Part shown: positions 55,074-64,000 of the stretch, in pieces
Numbering within the stretch: the stretch's first letter is position 1
Layout of the letters: each line of letters begins with the position of its first letter
Source of the DNA: Pseudomonas lijiangensis
GTDB taxonomy: Bacteria > Pseudomonadota > Gammaproteobacteria > Pseudomonadales > Pseudomonadaceae
Direction of reading: 5' to 3'
DNA length: 64,000 nucleotides
Assembly (NCBI RefSeq): GCF_018968705.1
Contig: NZ_CP076668.1
Location: 4,165,001 to 4,229,000 of the forward strand
Translations under genes and position numbers: made by a program
The notes under the pieces: model-generated
What the model was told of the DNA's origin: nothing
The model's input: only the letters and a program-made list of their open reading frames with translations
Databases searched by the model: none

Positions 55074-56702
55074 ATGCAGTTCATCCGAAATATGAAGATA
55101 GGGGTCCGGCTGACATTCGGTTTTCTTATAGTCGTCGTCTTTACCGCAGCCATCGGCACGCTGGGCATACATAATCTGGAGGAGGTCAACAGGCTCTCTG
55201 ACCGCATGTACGAAATCGATGTCGAGGGCATGAGTCAGTTGCAGGAAGCGAATATCCAGCTGATTGCGGCAGGACGTTCCCTGCGCCAGAGTTTGCTCTC
55301 CACGACCACGGAAAGCCGTGACAAAGCGGCCGAACTCACCCGCAACACACTGGAAACGACCCGTGCCCTGATCATCAAGTCACGCGAAAGCTTCGTGACC
55401 AAAGAAGGTCAGGCCCGAGTCGACGCCCTGCTGGCACCGCTGACCGAGTACGAGAACGTTTCCAGGCTGCTCTTGCAACTGAATCAGCAAAGCGGTCAGC
55501 TCCAGGAGGCCAGTGCAGTCACCGATCTGATGCCAAAAGCCATATCGAGCGGTAATGTCGTCGATGAAATGTTGGGAGACGTGGTCGACTACAAGAAAGA
55601 ACGTGCCGGGCAGTCGAACCAGGAAATCAGTAATATCTCCGAAAAGTCCCGCGTACAGATGATTGTGCTAGTGGCCTTGGCTACCCTGCTGGGCATGCTG
55701 ATCGGCGTCCTGGTCACCCGCAGCATCACCAAGCCGCTCAATGGCGCAGTGGAAGCCGCCAACCGCATGGCGGCGGGTGATCTGAGCAAGGACCTTGAAA
55801 TCAACAGCAAGGACGAAACCGGTCAACTGCTGGCGTCCATGCAAAACATGGCCGTGCGTCTGCGCAGCATTCTGGGCGATGTGCGCAGTGCCGCCGACTC
55901 GCTGTCCTCGGCTTCGGAGCAGGTCAGCTCCACCTCGCAATCCCTGAGTCAGGCCGCCAACGAACAGGCCGCCAGCGTCGAGCAGACCAGTGCCTCGGTG
56001 GAGCAGATGTCCGCCTCGATTTCCCAGAACACCGAAAGCGCCAAGATCACCGACGGCATCGCCGGCAAGGCGGCCAATGACGCCGTTCAAGGCGGCGGTG
56101 CAGTAGGCGACACGGTTCTGGCCATGAAGCAGATTGCCGACAAGATCAGCATCATCGACGACATCGCCTACCAGACCAACCTGCTGGCCCTGAACGCTGC
56201 AATTGAAGCCGCTCGCGCAGGCGATCATGGCAAAGGCTTCGCTGTGGTCGCAGCCGAAGTGCGCAAGCTGGCCGAACGCAGCCAGGTGGCCGCTCAGGAA
56301 ATCGGTCAGGTCGCCTCCAGCAGCGTACAACTGGCCGAACAGGCCGGGCGCCTGCTCAACGAGATCGTGCCCAACATTCAGAAGACCTCTGATCTGGTGC
56401 AGGAAATCACCGCGGCCTCCCAGGAGCAGAGCGGTGCAGCCGGGCAGATCAATATTGCCATGGGCCAGATGAACCAGATCACCCAGCAGAACGCCTCGGC
56501 GTCTGAAGAGCTGGCAGCCACGGCAGAAGAAATGAATGCCCAGGCCGGCCAGTTGCAGGAGTTGATCGGCTTCTTCCGCTTCGAGGCACAGTCTTCGTCG
56601 AAACCTCAGTCACGCGCCAATGACAACTACAGCAGCCCGACGCCGCCGTGGTCCAGAGGCAAGTCGCAGGTCGACGAAGGCCAGTTCGTCAGCTTCAACT
56701 GA
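55074..56702 (+). CDS. Methyl-accepting chemotaxis protein with four-helix-bundle sensor
   Basis: The protein has 542 residues, start ATG 55074 (AGGAG ten bases upstream). Membrane helices are at ~10-30 and ~190-210; the periplasmic part is a four-helix bundle (4HB_MCP). HAMP follows and the signalling domain has [20 protein letters not shown]. The C terminus (EGQFVSFN) does not have the NWETF-type CheR/CheB tether. The ligand is unknown. Such sensors often detect organic acids or amino acids. Confidence 0.92.
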   Translation: MQFIRNMKIGVRLTFGFLIVVVFTAAIGTLGIHNLEEVNRLSDRMYEIDVEGMSQLQEANIQLIAAGRSLRQSLLSTTTESRDKAAELTRNTLETTRALIIKSRESFVTKEGQARVDALLAPLTEYENVSRLLLQLNQQSGQLQEASAVTDLMPKAISSGNVVDEMLGDVVDYKKERAGQSNQEISNISEKSRVQMIVLVALATLLGMLIGVLVTRSITKPLNGAVEAANRMAAGDLSKDLEINSKDETGQLLASMQNMAVRLRSILGDVRSAADSLSSASEQVSSTSQSLSQAANEQAASVEQTSASVEQMSASISQNTESAKITDGIAGKAANDAVQGGGAVGDTVLAMKQIADKISIIDDIAYQTNLLALNAAIEAARAGDHGKGFAVVAAEVRKLAERSQVAAQEIGQVASSSVQLAEQAGRLLNEIVPNIQKTSDLVQEITAASQEQSGAAGQINIAMGQMNQITQQNASASEELAATAEEMNAQAGQLQELIGFFRFEAQSSSKPQSRANDNYSSPTPPWSRGKSQVDEGQFVSFN

Positions 56703-56717
56703 CAGGGAGGTACGATC

Positions 56718-57236
56718 ATGAGTCTTCCCCAAACTGTCGAACGGTTATCCGATACCGACACGATGAGCATCCAGCACCTGTCGTTTCGGGTGCGGGACGC
56801 CGCTTATGCGCTGCCTATCGATCTGGTGCGCGAGATCATCGAGTACGACGAAGTCACGTCCGTACCGATGATGCCGGCCTTTATCCATGGCGTGATCAAC
56901 CTGCGCGGCAACGTGGTGCCGGTGCTCGATCTGGCGGCACGCTTCGGCTTCGAGCTGACCACGCCAGGCAAGCGCACCTGCATCGTGATCATCGAGCTGA
57001 CGCTGGAAGACCTCTACCAGCGCATCGGCCTGGTGGTGGATGCCGTGGACGCCGTGCTGGATATCGACCCGCAGCAAGTGGTGCCTGCACCGCCGTTCGG
57101 GGCCGGTATCCGTACGGATTTCATCGCGGGCATGGCACGTCGCGACCAGACCTTCACCATCATTCTGAACATTGCACAAGTGTTGTCCCTGGACGACATT
57201 CGCCAGCTCAGTCTTGCTGTGCTCAAGGGAAGTTGA
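56718..57236 (+). CDS. cheW: CheW coupling protein
   Basis: The protein has 172 residues. The ATG at 56718 has GGGAGG eight bases upstream. The CheW pattern is complete: FRVRDAAYALPIDLVREIIEYDEVTSVPMMPAFIHGVINLRGNVVPVLDLAARFG, with the conserved Gly-Asn region and Arg of the MCP-binding loop. It links the two MCPs to CheA. There is a 15-base gap from the MCP and two bases to cheR. Confidence 0.93.
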   Translation: MSLPQTVERLSDTDTMSIQHLSFRVRDAAYALPIDLVREIIEYDEVTSVPMMPAFIHGVINLRGNVVPVLDLAARFGFELTTPGKRTCIVIIELTLEDLYQRIGLVVDAVDAVLDIDPQQVVPAPPFGAGIRTDFIAGMARRDQTFTIILNIAQVLSLDDIRQLSLAVLKGS

Positions 57237-57237
57237 A

Positions 57238-58050
57238 ATGTCGGAAGTTTTGAAGATGCCGACACTCGGCGACGCCGAGTTTCTCCATCTGCAAAAGCTC
57301 ATGGCTGATGCTTCGGGCATCCAGTTGGCGCAGAACAAGCGCCCGCTGGTTGCCGGGCGTCTGATGAAGCGTCTTCGCTATTACCAGCTGAACAGCTACA
57401 CCGAATACCTGCAGATGCTTGAACAGCCCCTGTACAAGCAGGAGCGCCGTCTGGTGGTCGATCTTCTGACCACAAACGAAACATATTTTTTCCGCGAAAA
57501 CCCGCATTTCGAGTTTCTGGGCCAGTGGCTGGCAAGGCGACGGGGCCCGATACGACTGTGGAGTGCGGCCTGCTCATCGGGCGAAGAACCTTACACTCTG
57601 GCCATGGTTCTGAGTGAAAGCGCCACTACCCAGGACTGGTCCATCATGGCTAGTGATCTCAGCCTGAGCATGCTGCAAAAGGCCCACGAAGGTATCTATG
57701 ACCTGACTCAGGCCAAGTACTTTCCAGAAGGCTGGATGCAGCGTTATTGCCTCAAGGGGATTGAAGACATGAGCGGACGCTTCAGGGTCAAGGCAGCCCT
57801 GCGCGACCGTATCACGCTCCAGGAAGTCAACATCGTTCAGCCCCTGTCAGAGGACGTGGGCCTGTTCGATGTGATTTTTCTGCGTAATGTGTTGATTTAC
57901 TTCGACAATGAAGAAAAAAAACGTATCGTGCAGCGCCTTGTCTGTCAGTTGCGTCCCGGCGGCCTGTTATTCATAGGTCATGCCGAAAGCATTCACGGTT
58001 TTGATCTACCTGTACGGCTGGTAAGGCCTTCGGTGTACGAATGTCTATAA
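57238..58050 (+). CDS. cheR: CheR methyltransferase
   Basis: The protein has 270 residues, start ATG 57238. The N-terminal helical domain recognises the MCP (KRLRYYQLNSYTEYLQML). The methyltransferase has the motifs LTTNETYFFRENPHFEFL, LWSAACSSGEEPYTLAM and DVIFLRNVLIYFDNEEK, plus the C-terminal PGGLLFIGHAES. It methylates glutamates of MCPs with S-adenosylmethionine. It overlaps cheD by ten bases. Confidence 0.94.
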   Translation: MSEVLKMPTLGDAEFLHLQKLMADASGIQLAQNKRPLVAGRLMKRLRYYQLNSYTEYLQMLEQPLYKQERRLVVDLLTTNETYFFRENPHFEFLGQWLARRRGPIRLWSAACSSGEEPYTLAMVLSESATTQDWSIMASDLSLSMLQKAHEGIYDLTQAKYFPEGWMQRYCLKGIEDMSGRFRVKAALRDRITLQEVNIVQPLSEDVGLFDVIFLRNVLIYFDNEEKKRIVQRLVCQLRPGGLLFIGHAESIHGFDLPVRLVRPSVYECL

Positions 58051-58559
58051 ACCAACCCCTTTTCCTGCGACCCGGTGATTACTTCTTCGGTCGTCACGAC
58101 GGACCGGTCACGACACTGCTGGGCAGTTGCGTGTCTGTGATTCTCTGGCACCCACGCTGGCGGTTACTGGGAGTGTCGCACTACCTGCTGCCCCGTGACC
58201 CGACCGCAAGCTGCAACGATCACGACACTCGCTACGGTGAAGCCGTGTTCCAGCGCATGCATGCCGACATGGTGCGTCACGGCACCAACCCGAGCGAGTA
58301 CCGCAAAGGCATTTTCGGCGGAGGTTGCTTGACGCGCTTCGAGGGCAACGGCCTGCGCAAGATAGGCCATACCAACAGCGACTTCGCGCGCAAGGAATTC
58401 AACCTGCGCAAGTGGTCGGTGGACTTGCACGATCTCAATGGCGACCATTACCGCCGTCTGCAGATCGATGGACTGAGCGGCAGGATCGAATGCCAGCGCA
58501 ATGAAGTCACGTTGCCCCTCATCACACCGAACTCAAGGACAGGTGGGCATATTCTGTGA
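58041..58559 (+). CDS. cheD: CheD chemoreceptor glutamine deamidase
   Basis: The protein has 172 residues. The catalytic motif is [26 protein letters not shown] with the Cys and His of the Cys-His dyad. It deamidates Gln residues in MCPs and interacts with CheC or similar. The [12 protein letters not shown] segment is conserved in the family. The start overlaps the end of cheR and the stop overlaps the start of cheB (GTG at 58556). Confidence 0.93.
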   Translation: MSINQPLFLRPGDYFFGRHDGPVTTLLGSCVSVILWHPRWRLLGVSHYLLPRDPTASCNDHDTRYGEAVFQRMHADMVRHGTNPSEYRKGIFGGGCLTRFEGNGLRKIGHTNSDFARKEFNLRKWSVDLHDLNGDHYRRLQIDGLSGRIECQRNEVTLPLITPNSRTGGHIL

Positions 58560-59611
58560 TCCGCGTATTCATCGTCGACGACTCGGCCCTGGTTCGCCAG
58601 GTACTGACCAATTGCCTGGCAAGCCACCCCGGTATCGAGGTGATCGGCCAGGCCAGCGACCCGATCTACGCCATCGACAAGATGCGGCGCGACTGGCCGG
58701 ATGTGATCATTCTGGATGTGGAAATGCCGCGCATGGACGGCCTGACCTTTCTGCGCCAGATCATGAGCGAGCGCCCTACCCCGACGCTGATCTGCTCGAC
58801 CCTGACCGAAGCCGGTGCCAGTGTTTCCGTCGAAGCTCTGGCGGCCGGTGCCGTGGGTGTTTTCACCAAGGCACGGCTGGGCCTCAAACAGAGCCTTGAG
58901 CAGATATCGGGGGATCTGATCCGCAAGATCGAAGAAGCCGCCCGCACCCGCCCAGGCGCTTTCCGGCCACCTGTCCGTACCCAGGCTGTGGAGGCACCGC
59001 CTCCACAGGCAAACCCGCTGTTCAGAACCACCGACCGGGTCGTGGCCCTGGGCTGTTCGACCGGCGGCACTCAGGCACTGGAGTTCATTCTTCGCCAACT
59101 GCCACGTGACTGTCCGGGCATTGTGATCGTTCAACACATGCCGGAGAAATTCACGGCCGATTTCGCCCGGCGTCTCGACAGCCTGTGTCAGATCGAAGTC
59201 CGCGAAGCCAGACACCTGGACCGCGTCCACAGCGGTCTGGCCTTGATCGCTCCCGGCGGTCTGCACATGCAGCTCAAGCGCAACGGAGCCCACTATCAGG
59301 TCGAGGTTCTCGACGGCCCACCGGTCAACCGGCACAAGCCATCGGTAGATGTGCTGTTCCGGTCCATGGCCAGACATGCAGGCGCCAATACCCTGGGCGT
59401 GATCATGACCGGCATGGGTGACGATGGCGCCCGCGGCCTGCTTGCCATGCGTGAAAGCGGAGCCCACACCGTCGCTCAGGATGAGGCGAGCTGCATTGTC
59501 TTCGGCATGCCCAAGGAAGCCATTCGCATGGGCGCTGCACAAGCGATAGAACCGCTGTCCAGAGTACCGATTCTGATCCAGCAGTTTGGTGACAGCGCAC
59601 GGCATGGTTAA
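58556..59611 (+). CDS. cheB: CheB methylesterase response regulator
   Basis: The protein has 351 residues, start GTG. The receiver domain has Asp-54 in [12 protein letters not shown] and the methylesterase has the Ser in [12 protein letters not shown], the His in [10 protein letters not shown] and the catalytic Asp in [15 protein letters not shown]. It removes methyl groups from MCPs and may deamidate. It is the last gene of the operon; no CheC, CheZ or motor gene is near. Confidence 0.95.
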   Translation: MIRVFIVDDSALVRQVLTNCLASHPGIEVIGQASDPIYAIDKMRRDWPDVIILDVEMPRMDGLTFLRQIMSERPTPTLICSTLTEAGASVSVEALAAGAVGVFTKARLGLKQSLEQISGDLIRKIEEAARTRPGAFRPPVRTQAVEAPPPQANPLFRTTDRVVALGCSTGGTQALEFILRQLPRDCPGIVIVQHMPEKFTADFARRLDSLCQIEVREARHLDRVHSGLALIAPGGLHMQLKRNGAHYQVEVLDGPPVNRHKPSVDVLFRSMARHAGANTLGVIMTGMGDDGARGLLAMRESGAHTVAQDEASCIVFGMPKEAIRMGAAQAIEPLSRVPILIQQFGDSARHG

Positions 59612-59767
59612 CGCAATGCCAGCACCAAAAACAGGAATAGGAATGCCCTTTTTCGAACGGATGCAGTCAGCCATCAGCGGGCTATCATCAACTCCCACGG
59701 GAGAACAGTAATCGTAGCTTTCACTCGTTGCCAGCTATCCACTTCCCATGCGACACAGGCCGTAAAT

Positions 59768-60430
59768 ATGCCTTGCCGAATTCTGCTCGCCGATAGCTAT
59801 CCATTGTTTCGGGCGGGTATCCGGGCACTACTGGAAAAACAACACGAATACGAAATCGTCGGTGAAGCCGGCGATGGAGACAGCATCATCCAGCTGGCTT
59901 GCCTGCTGTCGCCGGATATCGTCCTGCTGGACATGTCCATGGAGCGATCATGCAGCGTGCATGCACTGGAAGAACTGTCAGTGCATGCGCCCGGCTCCAA
60001 GGTGCTGATGCTGTCGACACATACCGACTCAGGCTTTGTCATGAAATGCCTGCAACTGGGAGCCCAGGGCTATCTGCTCAAGAGCGCCAGTTTTCTGGAG
60101 CTGGAACTGGCCCTGCAAGCGTTGCAGCATGGCGATCAATACTTGTCTTCGGAGGTCGTGCCGCTGGTGGTCAGCGAGGCCGTCAAGAAAAGCCTCGCAC
60201 CCTCGTCGCCCGCAAGACCCGGGAATTTTTCACTGACCGAAAGACAGCTGGAAATCCTGCGCCTGATCGCCCGCGGCGAATCGACCCGCTCCATCGCGCT
60301 GGGTCTTGGCCTGAGCGTCAAGACCGTGGAAGCCCATCGCTCGCAGGTCATGCATCGTCTGGGGATTCACGATCTTGCCAGTCTGGTGCTTTTCGCCGTT
60401 CGTGAGGGAATCATTCAGGTCAACGACTAG
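59768..60430 (+). CDS. NarL/FixJ-type LuxR response regulator
   Basis: The protein has 220 residues. The receiver domain has Asp-55 in IVLLDMSME and Lys in YLLKSAS; the acidic pocket is ADS (Asp-9, Ser-10) instead of a DD pair. The LuxR helix-turn-helix is complete (LTERQLEILRLIARGE, SVKTVEAHRSQVMHRLG). No sensor kinase is adjacent. It may be served by the CheA nearby or by a distant kinase; nothing in the sequence decides. Confidence 0.88.
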   Translation: MPCRILLADSYPLFRAGIRALLEKQHEYEIVGEAGDGDSIIQLACLLSPDIVLLDMSMERSCSVHALEELSVHAPGSKVLMLSTHTDSGFVMKCLQLGAQGYLLKSASFLELELALQALQHGDQYLSSEVVPLVVSEAVKKSLAPSSPARPGNFSLTERQLEILRLIARGESTRSIALGLGLSVKTVEAHRSQVMHRLGIHDLASLVLFAVREGIIQVND

Positions 60431-60432
60431 CC

Positions 60433-62703
60433 TCACATCAGAAGTGGCGGCTCGAAAGCCGTCACTTCCGGCAACGCCTGATCCCACTTCACGACCTCCA
60501 CCGATGCGGTTTGTGCCGAGCAGCCCTGAGACAGGCTTGAAGCCCCCACATCGAGGGTAATCATGTTCGGGTTGCCATGCTTCTCAAGGCTGCCCTTCTG
60601 GCCATGTACCACAGGATCGAACCAGGCTCCCGTAGCGATCTGCACGACACCGGGGCGAATGTCGTCCGAGACAATCACTCCAGCCAGAAAAGCCCCACGC
60701 TCGTTGAAGACCTTCACCACATCGCCCTCGCTGATGCCCCGTGCCTGGGCGTCGCTGCGATTGAGGGTCAAGGGCTCGCGTTCGCGGATCTTCGAGGCTC
60801 GGCTATAGGCGCCATGATCGTACTGGCTGTGCAGACGGGTTCGCGGTTGATTGGACAGCAGGTGCAAGGGAAACGAGGTCGCAGGCTTGTCCAGCCAGAC
60901 CGGATGCCCCGGACAGTCCGCATAGCCGAACCCTGCAATGCGTTCGGAGAAAATCTCGATACGCCCTGAAGGCGTGGGCAACGGGTTGGCCTGCGGATCG
61001 TCGCGAAAAGGCTTGAGCAGGATCATGTCGGTTTCGGGGTATTGAACCTCGAACAGGCCGTCGCGCCAGAACTGCTCGTAGTCGGGCAACTGCACGCCAA
61101 AGGTTTCAGCCCGCTCCCGAGACTGCTCATAGATGTGATACAGCCAGGCCGAGGCATCACGCCCTTCGGTGAAGGTATCCCCAACACCCATGCGCTGCGC
61201 CAGATCGGCAAGGATCGAATAGTCATCGCGGGCCTCGCACACCGGCTCGATGGCTTGCTGCATGGCGATCATGAAACGGTCGGAAGCCGAGCTGCCGATA
61301 TCATTGCGTTCCAGCGCCGTGGTCGCGGGCAGGACAATATCGGCATACCTGGCCTGAGCGGTCCAGTACTGCTCGTGAACGATGATGGTTTCCGGACGCT
61401 GCCAGGCATCCAGCAGGCGATTGAGGTCCTGATGATGGTGGAAGATATTGCCGCCCGCCCAGTACACCAGACGAATGTCCGGGTAGTGCCGCAACTGGCC
61501 GTTGTAATCGAAAGGCGCGCCGGGGTTGAGCAGCATGTCGGCGACACGTGCCACCGGGATGAAATCCTTGACCGGGTTGCTGCCCTGCTCGAAGCGTGGC
61601 CCGGAGAATGCCTTGCGACCGCTGCCCGTATTGTTCATGCAGCCATAGCCCAGACCAAAACCGCCACCCGGCAGACCGATCTGCCCCAACAATGCGGCCA
61701 GGGTGACGGTCATCCAGAACGGTTGCTCGCCATGAATCGAGCGCTGCAGGGAATAGGCGACGTTGATCATGGTCCGCTTGCTGGCCATCCGTTGTGCCAG
61801 TTCGATGATCTGGCGGGCCGAGATGCCGCTCAGTTTCTCGGCCCAGTGCGGGTCCTTGGGCTGGCCGTCGACATGGCCCAGCACATAGTCGCGAAAACGC
61901 TCATAACCCACGGTATAGCGCTGTACGAACGCTTCGTCATGCAGGCCCTGGGTGATCAAGACCCAGGACAAGGCCAGCATCAGCGCCGTATCGCTGCCGG
62001 GAAGAATCGCCAGCCACTCATTCTTTTCAGGACCGCTCAGGTCATCGCGCAGCGGGCTGACATTGACGAACTCCACACCTGCTTTCGACATCGCCTGCAA
62101 GGCATCGCTCAGCAGGTGATCGCTGGCACCGCCGGGGCTTGTCTGGGCGTTCTTGGCAGGCAGACCACCGAAGGCCACGAACAACTCGCAGTGCTCGGCC
62201 AGGTTTTTCCAGGAGGTATGCGCCGCCAGCAGCCAGTCCATATTGCCGACGATATGCGGCATCAACACGCGTCCTGCGCCGAGGCTGTAACTGTCGGTAC
62301 TGAACACATACCCGTCCAGGCAGTTGAGGAAGCGATGCAATTGACTCTGGGCATGATGAAAGCGCCCCGCACTGCCCCAGCCATAACTGCCGCCGAAGAT
62401 CGCCTGATTGCCATGCTCGCCCTTGATGCGCTTCAGCTCCCGGGCGACCAGATCCAGTGCAACATCCCAGGACACTTCAACGAACGGCTCCTGCCCCCGC
62501 AGGTCGGGTCGGCCACCTGACTCATGAAGAAAACTGCGGCGCACGGCAGGACGCTTGATACGGGTCGGCGACGCGATGGCGCCAGCAACCGAATCACCGA
62601 TGGGCGAAGGATCCTTGTCCCACTCAGCGGGCACCAGCGCTTCAAGCTGTCCATCCACGACCTGCGGACGATAGACGCCCCAGTGCAATGAAGTGAAAGT
62701 CAT
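60433..62703 (-). CDS. Molybdopterin guanine dinucleotide S/N-oxide reductase (BisC-like)
   Basis: The protein has 756 residues without a twin-arginine signal, so it is cytoplasmic like BisC (biotin sulfoxide/methionine sulfoxide reductase). Family features: THWG-like start (SLHWGVYRP), the Mo-ligand Ser in FSTDSYSLGAGRV, VYWAGGNIFHHHQDLNRLL and the C-terminal SNQPRTRLHSQYDHG. It reduces sulfoxides or N-oxides. The electron donor is unknown. It is followed upstream (same strand) by a sulfonate-type binding protein, which suggests a role in sulfur scavenging. Confidence 0.88.
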   Translation of the reverse strand: MTFTSLHWGVYRPQVVDGQLEALVPAEWDKDPSPIGDSVAGAIASPTRIKRPAVRRSFLHESGGRPDLRGQEPFVEVSWDVALDLVARELKRIKGEHGNQAIFGGSYGWGSAGRFHHAQSQLHRFLNCLDGYVFSTDSYSLGAGRVLMPHIVGNMDWLLAAHTSWKNLAEHCELFVAFGGLPAKNAQTSPGGASDHLLSDALQAMSKAGVEFVNVSPLRDDLSGPEKNEWLAILPGSDTALMLALSWVLITQGLHDEAFVQRYTVGYERFRDYVLGHVDGQPKDPHWAEKLSGISARQIIELAQRMASKRTMINVAYSLQRSIHGEQPFWMTVTLAALLGQIGLPGGGFGLGYGCMNNTGSGRKAFSGPRFEQGSNPVKDFIPVARVADMLLNPGAPFDYNGQLRHYPDIRLVYWAGGNIFHHHQDLNRLLDAWQRPETIIVHEQYWTAQARYADIVLPATTALERNDIGSSASDRFMIAMQQAIEPVCEARDDYSILADLAQRMGVGDTFTEGRDASAWLYHIYEQSRERAETFGVQLPDYEQFWRDGLFEVQYPETDMILLKPFRDDPQANPLPTPSGRIEIFSERIAGFGYADCPGHPVWLDKPATSFPLHLLSNQPRTRLHSQYDHGAYSRASKIREREPLTLNRSDAQARGISEGDVVKVFNERGAFLAGVIVSDDIRPGVVQIATGAWFDPVVHGQKGSLEKHGNPNMITLDVGASSLSQGCSAQTASVEVVKWDQALPEVTAFEPPLLM

Positions 62704-62764
62704 GGTGAAGGGGCTCCTGAGTGGTTGAGGTGTGGTTTTTCGCGAATGAATTCACGAAGAGCAA

Positions 62765-63745
62765 TCAACGGGAAACCTGCTCCTGCAATTCCAGCGCCGA
62801 ATTGAACGACTCATCGAACACGCTGGCCGCAGGATAGCTTTTGGTCAGCCCGGCGCTGTTGAAAAAATCGATGGTCTGCTGCGCGCCCGCAATCACGTCA
62901 GGGGTAATCGGCACCACGACTATCTGCGAACGGGAGAACCAGCGGCGGGCGACGTCTGCATCGGCCCTGGTCAGGCCTGACCAGGCATTGGCGTAGGCTT
63001 CGCTGTTCTTCGGATCGCGCACCGACCAGTCGCGAGCGGCTTGCAAACGCTGAAGGAAGTCATTGATCTGAGCACGCTTGTTCTTGATGGCCTTGTCGTT
63101 GGCAACAATGAAGCTCTGGGCAGGAATCAGCCCCTTGGCTGTGACGATCACACGCGCGCCCTGACGCTCCTGCTGGGTGACATAAGGCTCCCAGGTCGCA
63201 ATGGCATCCACCGAGCCGCCGTCCAGGGCATGGGAGGAATCCAGCGCGCTGAGGTAACGATAATCCACGGCATCACGGGACACGCCCGCCTTGTCCAGTG
63301 CCGTGAGCATCAATTGCTGACTGAAAGAACCTTTCCAGATCGCCACTTTCTTGCCTGCCAAGTCCGCAACGCTCTTGATGGAAGAGTCCTTGCGCACCAC
63401 GATGGCCACGCCATCCAGATTCTGCCGCGACACACCAATGACCTTGATCGGCGCACCCAGAGCGCCCATGAACAACGCTGGCGAATCCCCCAACAGACCA
63501 ATATCCAGACTGCCGACGTTCAAGGCTTCGGCCACTGGCGAGCCGGCGGTGAACTGCTTCCATTCAAGTTCATAAGGCAGGTCGTTGAGCACACCCGCTG
63601 CCTCCATCACGGTACGTGCGCTGTAACTCTGGTCACCGACCACAAGGTCGGCGGCCTGCACGGTCAAGGAAGCAACAAGTGTCAGGAGCAGACCGGGCAG
63701 CAGGCTCTGCTTCCATCGGGCGAGGGTGTTGTCGGGCACGTGCAA
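62765..63745 (-). CDS. Periplasmic sulfonate/taurine-type ABC substrate-binding protein
   Basis: The protein has 326 residues with a signal peptide ending near VQA. The fold is of the SsuA/TauA/NrtA type: VVGDQSYSARTVMEAAGVL, QFTAGSPVAEALNVGSLDIGLLGDSPALF, LAGKKVAIWKGSFSQQLML and DAIATWEPYVTQQE. It should bind aliphatic sulfonates or related anions. No permease or ATPase gene is next to it; 61 bases separate it from the downstream BisC-like gene. Confidence 0.88.
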   Translation of the reverse strand: MHVPDNTLARWKQSLLPGLLLTLVASLTVQAADLVVGDQSYSARTVMEAAGVLNDLPYELEWKQFTAGSPVAEALNVGSLDIGLLGDSPALFMGALGAPIKVIGVSRQNLDGVAIVVRKDSSIKSVADLAGKKVAIWKGSFSQQLMLTALDKAGVSRDAVDYRYLSALDSSHALDGGSVDAIATWEPYVTQQERQGARVIVTAKGLIPAQSFIVANDKAIKNKRAQINDFLQRLQAARDWSVRDPKNSEAYANAWSGLTRADADVARRWFSRSQIVVVPITPDVIAGAQQTIDFFNSAGLTKSYPAASVFDESFNSALELQEQVSR

Positions 63746-63916
63746 TCTCCACAGGATCGAAATGAGGTCTGGATCCGCAGGTGCGGTAGCCGGTTTTTGA
63801 TAACGGTTTCAATGTCTGAAACGAATTCCAGGAACCCTATCACTCTCAAAAACATTATCTAAATTCATTTTCGATCTAGCCTGATATGCAAAAAGCTCAG
63901 TTATCACTCTCCAGAT

Positions 63917-64000
63917 TCAAAGCGTGTCGCTGCTTGCCAGCCTTTCGCGCAGGAACTCGATCAAGGCCTGCACCGGCCTTGAGGCCTGACGATGCTGGGG
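63917..64000 (-). CDS. 3' end of a probable LysR regulator gene
   Basis: Only 27 codons are inside the window, ending in TGA at 63917. The frame reads RQASRPVQALIEFLRERLA, the usual C-terminal helix of LysR effector domains. The rest lies beyond the window. It may regulate the sulfonate-binding protein gene 171 bases downstream. Confidence 0.5.
   Translation of the reverse strand, partial: PQHRQASRPVQALIEFLRERLASSDTL

Noticed and set aside
61042..62520. Open frame antisense to the BisC-like reductase gene
   Set aside because: The minus strand encodes a full, motif-complete molybdoenzyme; the plus-strand frame is a by-product.

Overview
The window looks like a chromosomal segment of a Pseudomonas, probably of the P. 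syringae / P. fluorescens side of the genus. This rests on gene order and protein identity: dapA-bamC-purC, the YciV/YciO-type/scpA/scpB/DUF1289/rluB run, NadA, RluB, malic enzyme, copAB, a P. aeruginosa PA2600-PA2603-like thiol-sulfur cluster and a Che2-like chemosensory cluster. GC-rich coding DNA and Pseudomonas-type REP doublets agree. The species cannot be fixed from the sequence alone.

Layout. (1) 1-1704: 3' end of copA and all of copB, for periplasmic and outer-membrane copper resistance. (2) 1757-11260: housekeeping genes (SPOUT RNA methyltransferase, YcgN, nitroreductase, 2-hydroxyacid dehydrogenase, ycgL-rnd, EptA-type phosphoethanolamine transferase, NAD-malic enzyme, HAD phosphatase), with a heptamer repeat array at 3972-4087. 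(3) 11316-14361: a GvpU-like orphan, an AT-rich OatA-type acyltransferase and tRNA-Ser(CGA). (4) 14454-30676: core genes, including the minus-strand dapA-bamC-MBL-purC run, gcvR-bcp, perM, a TusA-like protein, bepA, nadA, rluB and scpAB, then the divergent yciB-yciI pair and a response regulator. (5) 30818-36508: a Spy/CpxP-like protein and a sensor kinase (a Cpx-like set with the response regulator), nitroreductase, TrkH-type potassium transporter, Mpo1-like, LpxH-like and SelW-like proteins.

(6) 36640-43110 is the most interesting part. It holds a solitary type VI secretion effector module: a DUF4123 adaptor, a 1127-residue VasX-like pore-forming effector and a four-helix membrane protein that is probably its immunity factor. 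The effector tail plus immunity gene then appear a second time in tandem. The second tail is headless, has lost about 50 codons and carries a frameshift. The second immunity gene is intact, but its first two membrane helices have diverged while the last 119 residues are about 89% identical. Six TGCGCA palindromes, mostly in pairs 12 bp apart, lie just upstream. No vgrG, hcp or PAAR gene is in the window.

(7) 43276-50650: organosulfur metabolism (two FMN-dependent monooxygenases, LysR regulator, 3-mercaptopropionate dioxygenase-like thiol dioxygenase, four-domain rhodanese, SfnC/DszC-like acyl-CoA dehydrogenase family member). (8) 51146-59611: a complete alternative chemosensory operon (MCP, cheY, STAS protein, cheA, MCP, cheW, cheR, cheD, cheB), followed by a LuxR-type response regulator. 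(9) 60433-64000: a BisC-like molybdenum S/N-oxide reductase, a sulfonate-type periplasmic binding protein without its ABC partners, and the 3' end of a probable LysR gene.
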